A DNA stretch of 64,000 nt from Streptomyces sp. Ag109_O5-10 (GCF_900105755.1 NZ_FNTQ01000001.1:6510001-6574000), one strand, 5' to 3'; shown: positions 15,272-24,559, counted from the stretch's first letter. The notes: a model not told the origin generated them from the letters alone. Numbers and translations: made by a program.

Positions 15272-16918
15272 CTAGCCTGCCTGGCCCATCCCCGCCGCGT
15301 TGGGCCAGCTCTGGGCGTTCGGCCAGCCGGTGGCCGGGGCCGGGGCCAGGTCGGGGACCGGGGGAGCGGGTGCGGTCATGCCGCGTACCTGCGCCGCCGT
15401 CAGTCCGCCCCGGGCCGGCACCCCGGGCGGCGTGGGACCGGCCTGCATGGGGGCCGGGGCAGGCGCCGGGGCCTGCATCTGCATGGGCATCGGCGCGGGC
15501 GCGGGCGCGGGCGCCGATGCCATCGGCGTCACCGGGGCCATCATCGGCTGCTGTTGGGGCTGTTGCTGCATCTGCATGGCCGCCGCCGGCATCGGCATCC
15601 CGGCGCCGCCCTGCTGCGCGGCGACGGGGAGCGGCATGCCGACACCGGCGGCGGGAGCGGCGGCGAGCCCCGGGACGGGCCCCGCGCCGACGGCCTGGGC
15701 GAGCTGGATGCCCGCCCCGTTGGTCTCGCTCACCAGCCGGTCCACCGCCGCCGTACCCGAGCTGTAGCTGGTCCCGGTGCTCAGCTCGGGTACGGCGGCT
15801 CCCCTCCTGGTCCCGTAGAGCACCTGTTCCATGGCGGACACCAGGCGACGTACGTCCACTTCGGGGCGCACCACGAGACGCAGGAAGCGGCTGGAAGACC
15901 CGATCTTGTTGCCGCAATCGCGGACCAGGATCCGGTGCTCGGTGAGCATCCGGTCCCGCACCACGGTGCCCTCGGCGCCGACGGGCAGGCGCACGAAGAG
16001 GAAGTTGCCCTGTGAGGGGTAGACCGTCAGACCGGGCAGGGTGGCGAGCTGGCTGGCCATCTCCAAACGGTCCTTGCGCACCTGCAGCAGGCTCTGCGCG
16101 TACTCGGCGCCGTGCTCCTTGAGCATGAAGACGACGTACTCGGCGAACGCGTTGAGGTTCCACTTCGGGAGCATCGCGCGGACCTTGCCGGCCAGTGCGG
16201 GGTTGGCGACCATGTAGCCGAAGCGGATGCCGTGCAGGCCGAAGTTCTTGCCGAGGCTGCGCAGCACGATGACGTTCGGCCGCAGCATCGCCTCCTGGAC
16301 GACGCTGGGCTCGGCCTCGGCGTCGGCGAACTCCAGGAACGACTCGTCGATGACGATCAGGTCCAGGTCGGCCATGGCGTCCATGAACTGCACCAGCGCC
16401 TGCTTGTGCAGGAAGCCGCCGTCGGGGTTGTTGGGGTTGCAGACGACGGCGACCCTGGTGCCCCGCTTGCGGATGAACTCGGCGTACTGCGCGAGGTCGA
16501 GCGCGAAGCCGTTGGACTCCTGGAGCGGGAACATGTCGACGCGCTTGCCGGTCTCCATCGGCTGGTCGGTCCAGCGGCCGAAGGTGGGGACGGGGACGGC
16601 GAGGGACTCGCGGACCAGCAGGTGGTCGATCCAGGTGATCAGCTCGGTGGACCCGTTGCCCATGGCCACGGCCTGCGGGGGGAGCTGGAGGAGCTGGCAC
16701 AGCTCCGCGGTGATGGTGTCGGCGCTGCTCGGGTAGAAGGTGATGATCTCCTTCAGCCGGGCGGCCATCGTTTCCATCATGGCCGGGGTGGGGAAGTACG
16801 GGTTGCAGGGTATGCAGAAGTCGACCGGGCCGGTGCCGTCGCCCCCCTCGCGGGTCAGTGCCGCCATCGACGGGCTGTGAGCTCCGCTGCGGAACAACGA
16901 GGTGACGCTGCCGGCCAT
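15272..16918 (-). CDS. PLP-dependent class I/II aminotransferase with low-complexity tail
   Basis: A 548-residue protein. Residues 1-370 are a histidinol-phosphate-aminotransferase-like fold: 'PVDFCIPCNPYFPTPAMMET', 'MGNGSTELITWIDHLLV', 'VAVVCNPNNPDGGFL', 'LIVIDESFLEF', and the PLP-lysine segment 'VLRSLGKNFGLHGIRFGY'. The substrate is unknown. Residues from about 400 are an unusual extension rich in Pro, Ala, Met and Gln (PMPMQMQ, QQQPQQQP, PAPAPAPM), probably disordered. Aminotransferases are normally about 360-400 residues. The ATG at 16918 follows GGAGG with good spacing. The gene is isolated between the repeat cluster and the sugar cluster. Confidence 0.85.
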   Translation of the reverse strand: MAGSVTSLFRSGAHSPSMAALTREGGDGTGPVDFCIPCNPYFPTPAMMETMAARLKEIITFYPSSADTITAELCQLLQLPPQAVAMGNGSTELITWIDHLLVRESLAVPVPTFGRWTDQPMETGKRVDMFPLQESNGFALDLAQYAEFIRKRGTRVAVVCNPNNPDGGFLHKQALVQFMDAMADLDLIVIDESFLEFADAEAEPSVVQEAMLRPNVIVLRSLGKNFGLHGIRFGYMVANPALAGKVRAMLPKWNLNAFAEYVVFMLKEHGAEYAQSLLQVRKDRLEMASQLATLPGLTVYPSQGNFLFVRLPVGAEGTVVRDRMLTEHRILVRDCGNKIGSSSRFLRLVVRPEVDVRRLVSAMEQVLYGTRRGAAVPELSTGTSYSSGTAAVDRLVSETNGAGIQLAQAVGAGPVPGLAAAPAAGVGMPLPVAAQQGGAGMPMPAAAMQMQQQPQQQPMMAPVTPMASAPAPAPAPMPMQMQAPAPAPAPMQAGPTPPGVPARGGLTAAQVRGMTAPAPPVPDLAPAPATGWPNAQSWPNAAGMGQAG

Positions 16919-17081
16919 TGAACCTCCGTATGAGGCGGGCCCGATGGGGACGTCCGGGCCCGTCGTCTTGGGCGGCCCGCGCGGGGGAGCACGGGCCGCC
17001 CTTGAGTACGGGGGCGGCTGCGGCGCCGTTCAACCTGTGTGAGAAAAGTGTGGGTTTACGTTTCTTCTTGGAACCGAACGC

Positions 17082-17120
17082 GCGTGGGCGCGACCAGCCC
17101 CTTACCGGCCGCGCCCACGC
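17082..17120 (-). terminator. Terminator hairpin after the aldose epimerase gene
   Basis: GCGTGGGCGCG (17082-17092) pairs perfectly with CGCGCCCACGC (17110-17120) around a 17-base loop, just beyond the epimerase stop at 17130. It ends the minus-strand sugar operon. Confidence 0.65.
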
Positions 17121-17129
17121 TGTCTCACC

Positions 17130-18284
17130 TCACGCCCCGAACGAGTGAACCGTCCGCGTCCTGTACACCTGCCCCGGCCGCAGCACCGTCGACGGGAAGC
17201 TCGCGTGGTTCGGCGAGTCCGGGAAGTGCTGGGTCTCCAGGCACAGCCCGTCGCCCTGCCGGTAGGTGCGGCCGGAGGTGCCGGTGAGGGTGCCGTCGAG
17301 GAAGTTGCCCGAGTAGAACTGCAGGCCGGGCTGGTCCGTGGCGATCTTCAGGGTGCGGCCGGAGCGCGGGTCGCGCAGGGTGGCGATGTGCTCCGGCTTC
17401 GCCGTGACCCCCTTGTCCAGGACCCAGTTGTGGTCGAAGCCCTTGGCCTGCACCTGCTGGGGGTGACCCGCGCGGATGTCCCGGCCGACCGGCTTGCCCT
17501 TGCGGAAGTCGAAGGGCGTACCGGAGACGGTGGCCAGCTCGCCCGTCGGGATCAGGCCCGAGTCGGTGGGCGTGTAGCGGCCGGCGGCGATCGTCAGCTC
17601 GTGGTCCTCGATCGTGCCGTTGCCCTCACCGGCGAGGTTCCAGTAGGTGTGGTTGGTGAGGTTGACCACGGTGGCCTTGTCGGTGGTGGCCTCGTAGTCG
17701 ATGATCCAGTCGCCGTGCCGGTCGAGGGTGAAGGTCACCTTGGTCTTCAAGGTGCCCGGGTAGCCCATCTCGCCGTCGACGCTCGTGTAGTGCAGGTGCA
17801 GGCCGACGTCGGAGCCCGAGGTGAAGCCCTCGATGTCCCAGACCTTCGTGTTGAAGCCCTTGGCACCACCGTGCAGGCTGTTGACGCCGTCGTTGACGGA
17901 GAGCTGGTAGGACTTCCCGTCGAGGGTGAACTGGCCCTTGGCGATCCGGTTCCCGTACCGGCCGATGGTCGCGCCGAAGAAGGTGGTGCCGGCGACGTAG
18001 GCGGCCAGGTTGTCGTACCCGAGCGACACGTTGGCGTACCTGCCGTGCCGGTCCGGGATCTCCAGGGACTGGATGATGCCGCCGTAGGAGAGGACCTTCA
18101 GGCGGGTGCCGCCGTTCTCCAGGGACCAGCGGTGGACCTTGGTCCCGTCGGCGAGTGTGCCGAAGAGCTCCCGCACCGGCTTCCTGCCACGCGAGGCGGC
18201 CTCGGCGGTACCGGCACCGAGGGTGGTGGCGGCGATGCCCGCCGCCGCGGCTCCTGCGATGACCGTGCGTCTGTTCAGTTCCAT
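17130..18284 (-). CDS. Exported aldose 1-epimerase (Tat signal)
   Basis: A 384-residue galactose-mutarotase-type enzyme interconverting alpha and beta anomers of sugars. The N terminus MELNRRTVIAGAAAAGIAAT carries a twin-arginine motif followed by a hydrophobic stretch and an AEA-like cleavage site, so it is exported folded. The catalytic domain has 'LKVLSYGGIIQSLEIPD', 'GRYGNRIAKGQFTLDGKSYQ', 'NSLHGGAKGFNTKVWD', 'TVVNLTNHTYWNLAG' (catalytic His) and a C-terminal 'LCLETQHFPDSPNHASFPS' with the Glu motif. It closes the chvE-mmsA-mmsB cluster, where it would supply the transported anomer. A longer upstream frame overlaps mmsB and is not the start. Confidence 0.9.
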   Translation of the reverse strand: MELNRRTVIAGAAAAGIAATTLGAGTAEAASRGRKPVRELFGTLADGTKVHRWSLENGGTRLKVLSYGGIIQSLEIPDRHGRYANVSLGYDNLAAYVAGTTFFGATIGRYGNRIAKGQFTLDGKSYQLSVNDGVNSLHGGAKGFNTKVWDIEGFTSGSDVGLHLHYTSVDGEMGYPGTLKTKVTFTLDRHGDWIIDYEATTDKATVVNLTNHTYWNLAGEGNGTIEDHELTIAAGRYTPTDSGLIPTGELATVSGTPFDFRKGKPVGRDIRAGHPQQVQAKGFDHNWVLDKGVTAKPEHIATLRDPRSGRTLKIATDQPGLQFYSGNFLDGTLTGTSGRTYRQGDGLCLETQHFPDSPNHASFPSTVLRPGQVYRTRTVHSFGA

Positions 18285-18337
18285 GTGCGGCTCCTGCAAA
18301 TAGGAGGGGCCCCGCCTTTCGGAGGGGCCCGCGCTGA

Positions 18338-19582
18338 CTACGAACCGGACTTGCGCTTGTTCCACACGTCGAAGCCGACCGCCGCGAGGAGGGCGAGGCC
18401 CTTGATGACCTGTTGCCAGTCGGTGCCGACGCTGAGGAGGTTCATGCCGTTGTTCAGCACGCCGAGGACGAGACCGCCGATGATGGCACCGAGGATGGTG
18501 CCGACACCGCCGCTCATGGAGGCGCCGCCGATGAACGAGGAGGCGATCGCCTCCAGTTCGAAGCCGTCGCCCGCCTTCGGCGAGGCCGCGTTCAGCCGGG
18601 CCGCCACCACAAGGCCGGCCAGGGCCGCGAGCACGCCCATGTTCAGGAAGACGTAGAAGGAGACCTTCTTGTCCTTCACGCCGGACAGCTTGGCCGCCGG
18701 CAGGTTGCCGCCGATCGCGTAGATGTGCCGGCCGAAGACCGCGTTGCGCATCACGTACCCGTAGCCGACGACGAGCGCGCCCAGGACGATCAGGATGATC
18801 GGGGCGCCCTTGTAGCTGGCGAGCAGCATGGTGAGGACGAGGATCGCGGCGACCAGCGCGGTCAGCTTCAGCAGGAACAGCCGGGTGGGCGGCACCTCCA
18901 GGGCGAACTCCTGCTGGCGGCGCCGGTCCCGGAACTCCTGCCAGACCACGGCGGCGATCAGCACGACGCCCAGCAGCAGCGTGATGTTGTGGTAGTTGGT
19001 GTTCGGGCCGACCTCGGGGAGGAAGCCGTTGCCCAGGTTCTGCAGCCCGTTCGGGAACGGGCCGATGGTCTGGCCCTGGAGCAGGATCTCGGTGAGACCG
19101 CGGAAGAGCAGCATCCCGGCGAGGGTGACGATGAACGACGGTATGCCGAGGTAGGCGATCAGGAACCCCTGCAGCGAGCCGGCCACCGCCCCCATCACCA
19201 GGCACAGGATCAACGCGAGCGGCCAGGCCACGCCGTGGTTGACCGTCAGGACGGCCGCGAAGGCGCCCACGAACGCGGTCAGCGAGCCCACCGACAGGTC
19301 GATGTGCCCGGCGATGATCACCATCATCATGCCGATGGCCAGGATCAGGATGTAGCTGTTCTGCAGGACCAGGTTGGAGACGTTGCGCGGCAGCAGCAGG
19401 TCGCCGTCCGTCCACACCGCGAACAGGGCGACGATCAGGCCGAGCGCGATCAGCATGCCGTACTGGCGCATGTTGCGGCGCAGCCCGTCCAGGACCATCC
19501 GGAGCAGGTTCCCGTCGGCGGCCGACCCGCTCCCGCCCGGCGGCGCGGGGGCCGGGCTCTTGGCGGTGACATCCGTGCTCAT
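18338..19582 (-). CDS. mmsB: Multiple-monosaccharide ABC transporter permease
   Basis: A 414-residue integral membrane permease of the GguB/XylH branch of sugar ABC transporters, with about ten hydrophobic segments, for example 'YGMLIALGLIVALFAVW', 'LILAIGMMMVIIAGHIDLS' and 'PLALILCLVMGAVAGSL'. The 'VIIAGHIDLSVGSL' motif and 'GVGTILGAIIGGLVLGVLNN' near the C terminus are typical of this permease type. Its start overlaps the mmsA stop (ATGA-type, 19579-19582), so translation is coupled. It works with MmsA and ChvE to import aldose monosaccharides. Confidence 0.92.
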   Translation of the reverse strand: MSTDVTAKSPAPAPPGGSGSAADGNLLRMVLDGLRRNMRQYGMLIALGLIVALFAVWTDGDLLLPRNVSNLVLQNSYILILAIGMMMVIIAGHIDLSVGSLTAFVGAFAAVLTVNHGVAWPLALILCLVMGAVAGSLQGFLIAYLGIPSFIVTLAGMLLFRGLTEILLQGQTIGPFPNGLQNLGNGFLPEVGPNTNYHNITLLLGVVLIAAVVWQEFRDRRRQQEFALEVPPTRLFLLKLTALVAAILVLTMLLASYKGAPIILIVLGALVVGYGYVMRNAVFGRHIYAIGGNLPAAKLSGVKDKKVSFYVFLNMGVLAALAGLVVAARLNAASPKAGDGFELEAIASSFIGGASMSGGVGTILGAIIGGLVLGVLNNGMNLLSVGTDWQQVIKGLALLAAVGFDVWNKRKSGS

Positions 19583-21141
19583 CGCGTTACCTCTTTGTCC
19601 TTCGCCTTGTCTTTCGTCATATGGCGCATCAGCACTTCCTGCGTGGCCTCGGCGCGCGGCACCTCACCGGTCAGGCGGCCGGCGGCCATGGTGTAGATGC
19701 GGTCGCACATGCCGAGCAGTTCGGGCAGCTCGGAGGAGATGAAGACGACCGCCTTGCCCTGGGCCGCGAGTTGGTCGATGACCGTGTAGATCTCGTACTT
19801 GGCGCCGACGTCGATGCCGCGGGTCGGCTCGTCGAGGATCAGCACGTCCGGACCCGCGAAGATCCACTTGCTGAGGACGACCTTCTGCTGGTTGCCGCCC
19901 GACAGCTTGCCCACCGGCTCGAAGACCGTCGGCGCCTTGATGTTCATGGACGTGCGGTAGCCCTCGGAGACCTGCCGCTCCTCGTGCTCGTCCACGATCC
20001 CGCGCCGGGCGACCTTGTTCAGCGCGGTCAGCGAGATGTTGCGGTTGATGGTGTCGATGAGGTTGAGGCCGTAGTGCTTGCGGTCCTCGGTGACGTACGC
20101 GATGCCGTGCCGGACCGCCTCGGCGACCGACCTGGTACGGATCTCCGTGCCGTCCTTGAGGACCGTGCCGCCGTCGTAGCGGCCGTAGGTCCGCCCGAAG
20201 ACGTTCATCGCGAGTTCGGTGCGGCCGGCGCCCATCAGGCCCGCGATGCCGACGATCTCGCCCCGCCGGACGTGGATCGACACGTCGTCGACGACCTTGC
20301 GCTCCTGGTCGATCGGGTGCCGCACGGTCCAGTTGCGGATCTCCAGGGCCGGCGCCGCGTCCGTCTCGCCCTCGTACGCGGTCCGCTCGGGGAAGCGGTG
20401 GTCCAGGTCGCGGCCGACCATGCCCGCGATGATCCGCTCCTCGGTCGTCTCCTTCGACTTCACGTCGAGGGTCTCGATGGAGTGACCGTCCCGGATGATC
20501 GTCACCGAGTCGGCGACCTTGCGGATCTCGTTGAGCTTGTGCGAGATGATGATCGAGGTGATGCCCTGGTTCTTCAGCTCCAGGATCAGGTCGAGGAGTT
20601 TGCCGCTGTCCTCGTCGTTCAGGGCCGCGGTCGGCTCGTCGAGGATGAGCAGCTTCACCTTCTTGGACAGCGCCTTCGCGATCTCCACCAGCTGCTGCTT
20701 GCCCACGCCGATGTCGGTGACGCGGGTCTCCGGGTGGTCGTCGAGACCGACCCGGCGCAGCAGCTCGGTGGCGTGTCGCAGCGTCTCCCGCCAGTCGATG
20801 AACCCGCCCTTGGCGTGTTCGTTGCCGAGGAAGATGTTCTCCGCCAGCGAGAGGTACGGCGACAGCGCCAGCTCCTGGTGGATGATGACGATGCCGCGCT
20901 GCTCGCTCGCCCGGATGTCACCGAACCTGCAGAGCTCACCCTCGAAGAGGATGTCGCCCTCGTAACTGCCGTGCGGGTGGACGCCGGAGAGGACCTTCAT
21001 CAGGGTCGACTTGCCGGCGCCGTTCTCCCCGCAGATGGCGTGGACCTCGCCCTGGCGGACGGTCAGCGTGACGTCCGACAGCGCCTTGACGCCGGGAAAG
21101 GTCTTGACGATCGAGCGCATTTCCAGGACGGGTCCCGCCAT
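19579..21141 (-). CDS. mmsA: Multiple-monosaccharide ABC transporter ATP-binding protein
   Basis: A 520-residue tandem ABC ATPase. The first nucleotide-binding domain has Walker A 'GENGAGKSTLMKVLSG' and Walker B 'LLILDEPTAALND'. The second has the degenerate Walker A 'GLMGAGRTELAMNVFG' usual in this family, the signature 'KLSGGNQQKVVLSKW' and 'VLILDEPTRGIDVGAKYE'. The ATG at 21141 lies 7-8 bases after GGAAGG and is preferred to the TTG five codons upstream. It powers uptake through MmsB. Confidence 0.93.
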   Translation of the reverse strand: MAGPVLEMRSIVKTFPGVKALSDVTLTVRQGEVHAICGENGAGKSTLMKVLSGVHPHGSYEGDILFEGELCRFGDIRASEQRGIVIIHQELALSPYLSLAENIFLGNEHAKGGFIDWRETLRHATELLRRVGLDDHPETRVTDIGVGKQQLVEIAKALSKKVKLLILDEPTAALNDEDSGKLLDLILELKNQGITSIIISHKLNEIRKVADSVTIIRDGHSIETLDVKSKETTEERIIAGMVGRDLDHRFPERTAYEGETDAAPALEIRNWTVRHPIDQERKVVDDVSIHVRRGEIVGIAGLMGAGRTELAMNVFGRTYGRYDGGTVLKDGTEIRTRSVAEAVRHGIAYVTEDRKHYGLNLIDTINRNISLTALNKVARRGIVDEHEERQVSEGYRTSMNIKAPTVFEPVGKLSGGNQQKVVLSKWIFAGPDVLILDEPTRGIDVGAKYEIYTVIDQLAAQGKAVVFISSELPELLGMCDRIYTMAAGRLTGEVPRAEATQEVLMRHMTKDKAKDKEVTR

Positions 21142-21185
21142 GGTCGTGCCTTCCAATCAGTAGGACAACTAGTGGGGGACGGAGG

Positions 21186-22295
21186 TCACTTGAGCTCGGC
21201 GTCGGTGTAGTAGCCGCCCTTGACGAGGACATCCTCGTAGTTGGACTTGTCGACGCTGACCGGCTGCAGCAGGTAGGCGGGCACGACCTTGGTGCCGTTG
21301 TTGTACGTCTTGGTGTCGTTGACCTGCGGGGTCTTCTTGTTCAGGACGTCGTCGACCATGCTCGCGGCGACCTTGGCGAGCTGCCGGGTGTCCTTGTAGA
21401 CGGTCTGCGTCTGCTCGCCCGCGATGATCGACTTCACCGAGGCCAGCTCGGCGTCCTGCCCGGTGATCACCGGCAGCGGCTGGCTGCCGGAGCCGTAGCC
21501 GTCCGACTTCAGCGCGGCGATGATGCCGATCGAGATGCCGTCGTACGGCGAGAGCACCGCGTCGACCTTGGCGGACTTGTAGGAGGAGGTGAGGATGTCC
21601 TCCATCCGGGACTGCGCGGTCGCACCGTCCCAGCGCAGGGTGGTGACCTTGTTCAGCGCGGTCTGGCCGGACTTGACCACCAGCTGCTTCTTGTCGATGT
21701 ACGGCTGGAGCACGCTCATCGCGCCGTTGAAGAAGTACTTGGTGTTGTTGTCGTCGTTGGAGCCGGCGAACAGCTCGATGTTGAACGGGCCCTTCTTGCC
21801 GCTGTCCAGGCCCAGCTTGTGCACGATGTAGCTGCCCTGCTCGACACCGACCTTCTCGTTGTCGAAGGACGCGTAGTAGTCGACGTTCTTCGTGCCGAGG
21901 ATCAGCCGGTCGTAGGCGATGACCGGGATGTTGGCGTCCGCGGCCTCCTGGAGCACGTTGTTCAGGGACTTGTTGTCGATGGCCGCGATGATCAGGCCCT
22001 TGACGCCCTGCGTGATCAGGTTCTCGATCTGGGAGACCTGGGTGTCCGGGTCGTCCTCGCCGTAGACCAGCTTGGTCTTGTAGCCCTTGGACTGCAGGTC
22101 CTTGACGACGTTCTTGCCGTCCGCGATCCAACGCTCGGAGGACTTGGTCGGCATCGCGATGCCGATCGTGCCGCCCTTGGCACTGCCGCTGCCCTCCTTG
22201 CTGCCGCCCTCACTGCTCTGCCCACAGGCGGACAGCGTCAGAGCGAGCGAGGCGGCCCCGGCTATGAGGGTGAGGGCGCTTCTACGAGTGCGCAT
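21186..22295 (-). CDS. chvE: Multiple-monosaccharide ABC transporter substrate-binding lipoprotein
   Basis: A 369-residue sugar-binding lipoprotein. The signal peptide MRTRRSALTLIAGAASLALT ends in the lipobox LSAC, with Cys lipidated, followed by a Gly/Ser linker. The mature periplasmic-binding fold shows 'GTIGIAMPTKSSERWIADG', 'YGEDDPDTQVSQIENLITQG' and 'VIAYDRLILGTKNVDYYASF', closely matching ChvE-type proteins that bind galactose, arabinose, xylose and related sugars. It is the first of the three transporter genes, 44 bp upstream of mmsA, and probably has its own promoter in the 164-bp gap behind it. Confidence 0.92.
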   Translation of the reverse strand: MRTRRSALTLIAGAASLALTLSACGQSSEGGSKEGSGSAKGGTIGIAMPTKSSERWIADGKNVVKDLQSKGYKTKLVYGEDDPDTQVSQIENLITQGVKGLIIAAIDNKSLNNVLQEAADANIPVIAYDRLILGTKNVDYYASFDNEKVGVEQGSYIVHKLGLDSGKKGPFNIELFAGSNDDNNTKYFFNGAMSVLQPYIDKKQLVVKSGQTALNKVTTLRWDGATAQSRMEDILTSSYKSAKVDAVLSPYDGISIGIIAALKSDGYGSGSQPLPVITGQDAELASVKSIIAGEQTQTVYKDTRQLAKVAASMVDDVLNKKTPQVNDTKTYNNGTKVVPAYLLQPVSVDKSNYEDVLVKGGYYTDAELK

Positions 22296-22343
22296 GAGAT
22301 CGGTTCCTGTTCTTCTCGTCGTTGAGATGTGTCAAGCAAGGTC

Positions 22344-22418
22344 TTGAAGCGCCCCGTAAAGGGCGCTGGGGGTCCCCCCGGCCGAAGGCTGGGGGAGGAA
22401 CTGCGCGACCAGCCACAG
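22344..22418. repeat. Intergenic repeat copy with internal insertion
   Basis: GAAGCGCCCCGTAAAGGGCGC, then a GGGGGTCCCCCCGGCC-type hairpin insert, then GGAACTGCGCGACCAGCCAC. It lies between the U32-type gene and chvE on the minus strand, where it may act as a partial terminator separating catabolic and transport genes. Confidence 0.8.
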
Positions 22419-22459
22419 ACGACCCGCGGTCGCGGCCGGCCCGCGGTCCCCGACGTTCA

Positions 22460-23437
22460 TCAGGCAGAACCCTCGACCGGGAACCGGTTCAGAACCCCCG
22501 GCAGCCGCGACCCCAGCGGCGCCATCCCCCCGTCCGCCCCGTGCCGGGCCAGCAGGTCCAGGGCGAGCCGCCCCCTGCGCACCCGCTCCCGCGCGGTGTC
22601 CAGGGTCACGTCCCGCAGATGCGTGCCCCACGGATAGATCCCGGGTGCCCTGGACAGCCCGAACTTCAGGTAGATCGGCGCCCCGCGCCGGATCAGCTCG
22701 GCGACCTCGTACATCCGGATGTAGCCGCCGAGGTCGTCGGGGGCCTCGATGTACATGTCCATGGGCGCGCCCGACACCCGCCGGATCTCGGTGAGGTGAT
22801 CGAGCGTCAGGTCGCTCGGCACGTTGATCGAGTCGGCGCCGAGGTGCTCGAAGACGGAGTACGAGGCCGGGTTGACGGGCCCGACCAGCGCCGAGACCTT
22901 CAGGGTCGTGTCGGCCGGGATGATCCCCGCCTGCCGGGCCCGGTGCAGCGTCCACAGCACGCCCTCGTCGGCGACGAGCAGGCACTTGACGCCCAGCTCG
23001 GTCGCCCGGACCGCGTCCTCGACACAGCCGGCGACGGCGTCGTGGCCGCGGGCGCGCAGTCCGGCCCCCCGCGAGTCGGACCGCACCGAGCCGCCGATGT
23101 CCCAGGTGCCGCGCGGGCCGGTGAACAGGCAGAGCTCGATGTCCCGTTCGTTCGTCGCGTCGACCATCTCGGTGATCTCGGCGTCGGTGAGCATCCACAC
23201 GCCGCTGCCCTGGCTGATCCGGTGGATCGGGACGTCCAGCCGCGAGGACTCCTTGAGGACGACGGCCAGCGCCTCGGGACCCTCGCAGGAGGGGATCTCG
23301 GTGCGCCACTGTCCGCCGCCCGGGAAGCTGTGGGCGGAGGCGTCGGCGGGGTCGAGGGCGGGCGCGCCCAGGCCGAGGGCGGCGAGCGCCTGCTCACCGG
23401 GTCGGCGGGCCGCCGTAACGGATGCGTCGGTCGTCAC
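22460..23437 (-). CDS. U32 peptidase-like protein in sugar-acid cluster
   Basis: A 325-residue TIM-barrel protein with U32-peptidase-like features: 'ATELGVKCLLVADEGVLWTL', 'VSALVGPVNPASYSVFEHLG', 'ADSINVPSDLTLDHLTEIRR', 'GAPMDMYIEAPDDLGGYIRM'. No protease function is shown for such members; the barrel with conserved acidic residues in a carbohydrate cluster suggests an enzyme of sugar-acid metabolism, which is inference. The GTG at 23437 follows AAGGAC. It lies 114 bp downstream of the alcohol dehydrogenase gene. Upstream of its start is a GTTCGNNATTTCG motif also found before the dehydratase gene. Confidence 0.65.
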   Translation of the reverse strand: MTTDASVTAARRPGEQALAALGLGAPALDPADASAHSFPGGGQWRTEIPSCEGPEALAVVLKESSRLDVPIHRISQGSGVWMLTDAEITEMVDATNERDIELCLFTGPRGTWDIGGSVRSDSRGAGLRARGHDAVAGCVEDAVRATELGVKCLLVADEGVLWTLHRARQAGIIPADTTLKVSALVGPVNPASYSVFEHLGADSINVPSDLTLDHLTEIRRVSGAPMDMYIEAPDDLGGYIRMYEVAELIRRGAPIYLKFGLSRAPGIYPWGTHLRDVTLDTARERVRRGRLALDLLARHGADGGMAPLGSRLPGVLNRFPVEGSA

Positions 23438-23451
23438 AAGCTGTCCTTCGT

Positions 23452-23467
23452 GTTCGGTATTTCGGAC
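23452..23467. promoter_or_regulatory. Shared operator-like motif, site 1 (GTTCGGTATTTCGGAC)
   Basis: A partly palindromic 16-mer 15 bp before the U32-type start. GTTCGNNATTTCG is repeated at 25732-25744 before the dehydratase gene at a similar distance from the start codon, so one regulator may bind both. IclR- and GntR-type regulators use sites of this kind, but no regulator gene is adjacent. Confidence 0.4.
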
Positions 23468-23551
23468 GAGGTTCGCGGCTCGGGGCAGAAAAAAGGCTGT
23501 GGTGGTACGCCAGCCACGGCGAGGCCGGAGCGCGCCGCGACCGGCGTACGC

Positions 23552-24559
23552 CTAGGGGCGGAGCAGCACCTTGCCCACCTTCGGATCACCGGCCCCCACC
23601 AGCTCGATGGCGTGCGGGAACTCGGTCAGCGGCAGCTCGTGCGTGACCAGCGGCAACGGGTCGAGGAGACCGGCCGCGAAGACCCGGACCGTGTGCGACC
23701 AGGCGTCCGGCGGCGCCCCGAAGACGGTGTGCACCTCCAGTTGCCGTACCACGAGGTCGGTAGGGTCCAGGCCCTCGGCACCGGCGGCCGGGATGCCGGT
23801 CAGGACCAGGCGTCCGCCGCGCCTGAGCAGGGAGGCGGCGGTGCGCGCGGCGGACGCGGACCCGGCGGTCTCGATGACGACGTCGAAGTCGTCGGGCAGT
23901 TCCTGGTCCCTGGTACGGAAGTCGGTGGCCCCGAACGACCGGGAGAGCGCCTCCCGGTCGTTCCTGGTCCCCACGACCAGCAGTTCGCCCGGTGAGGTCG
24001 CGCGCAGGAACTGCACGGCGAACATCCCGAGCGTGCCGGTGCCGACCACCGCGACCCGCTCGCCCGGCCGGGCGTTGCCCTTCAGCGCGGCGGCCGCGAT
24101 GCAGGCGGCCGGCTCCAGGAGGGCGGCGGCGGTGAGGTCGGCGTCGTCCGGGAGGGCGTGCAGCAGGCGGGCCGGGAGGGTGAGGGTGGCGGCCATGGCG
24201 CCCGGCTGGGTGAAGCCGGTCTCCTCGTAGCCGTCGGTGCACAGGGTGGTCTCCCCGGCGTGACAGCGGTCGCACACCTGGCAGTTCCGGAACCCCTCGC
24301 CGACCACCTTGCGCCCGACCAGCGAGGCGGGGACCCCGGCACCGACCGCCCGTACCGTTCCCGACCACTCGTGACCCGGCGTCAACGGGTACCGGACGTA
24401 CCCCTCGGGCCGGTTCCCCTGGTACACCTCGCGGTCGCTTCCGCAAATCCCGACCGCGTGGACGGCGACCAGCGCCTCGCCGGGACCCGGCTCGCGGGGC
24501 GTGTGCTCCTCGACCCGGTGGGCGCCCGGCGCCTCGACGACGACCTGCGACGCGCTCAC
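23552..24559 (-). CDS. Zinc-dependent alcohol dehydrogenase (MDR family)
   Basis: A 335-residue medium-chain dehydrogenase. The catalytic zinc site is 'VGICGSDREVY' (Cys) with 'PLTPGHEWSGTV' (GHE). The structural zinc region 'NCQVCDRCHAGETTLCTDG' has the four cysteines. 'VAVVGTGTLGMFAVQFLRA' is the NAD(P) Rossmann motif. It resembles threonine/galactitol/L-idonate 5-dehydrogenase types and would oxidise a secondary hydroxyl of a sugar or sugar acid. The GTG start at 24559 overlaps the dehydratase stop (GTGA), so the two genes are translationally coupled. Confidence 0.88.
   Translation of the reverse strand: MSASQVVVEAPGAHRVEEHTPREPGPGEALVAVHAVGICGSDREVYQGNRPEGYVRYPLTPGHEWSGTVRAVGAGVPASLVGRKVVGEGFRNCQVCDRCHAGETTLCTDGYEETGFTQPGAMAATLTLPARLLHALPDDADLTAAALLEPAACIAAAALKGNARPGERVAVVGTGTLGMFAVQFLRATSPGELLVVGTRNDREALSRSFGATDFRTRDQELPDDFDVVIETAGSASAARTAASLLRRGGRLVLTGIPAAGAEGLDPTDLVVRQLEVHTVFGAPPDAWSHTVRVFAAGLLDPLPLVTHELPLTEFPHAIELVGAGDPKVGKVLLRP

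Noticed and set aside
17130..19415. A single minus-strand frame appearing to fuse an mmsB-overlapping segment to aldose epimerase
   Set aside because: The upstream part is an out-of-frame reading of mmsB. The epimerase begins at 18284 with its own Tat signal peptide.
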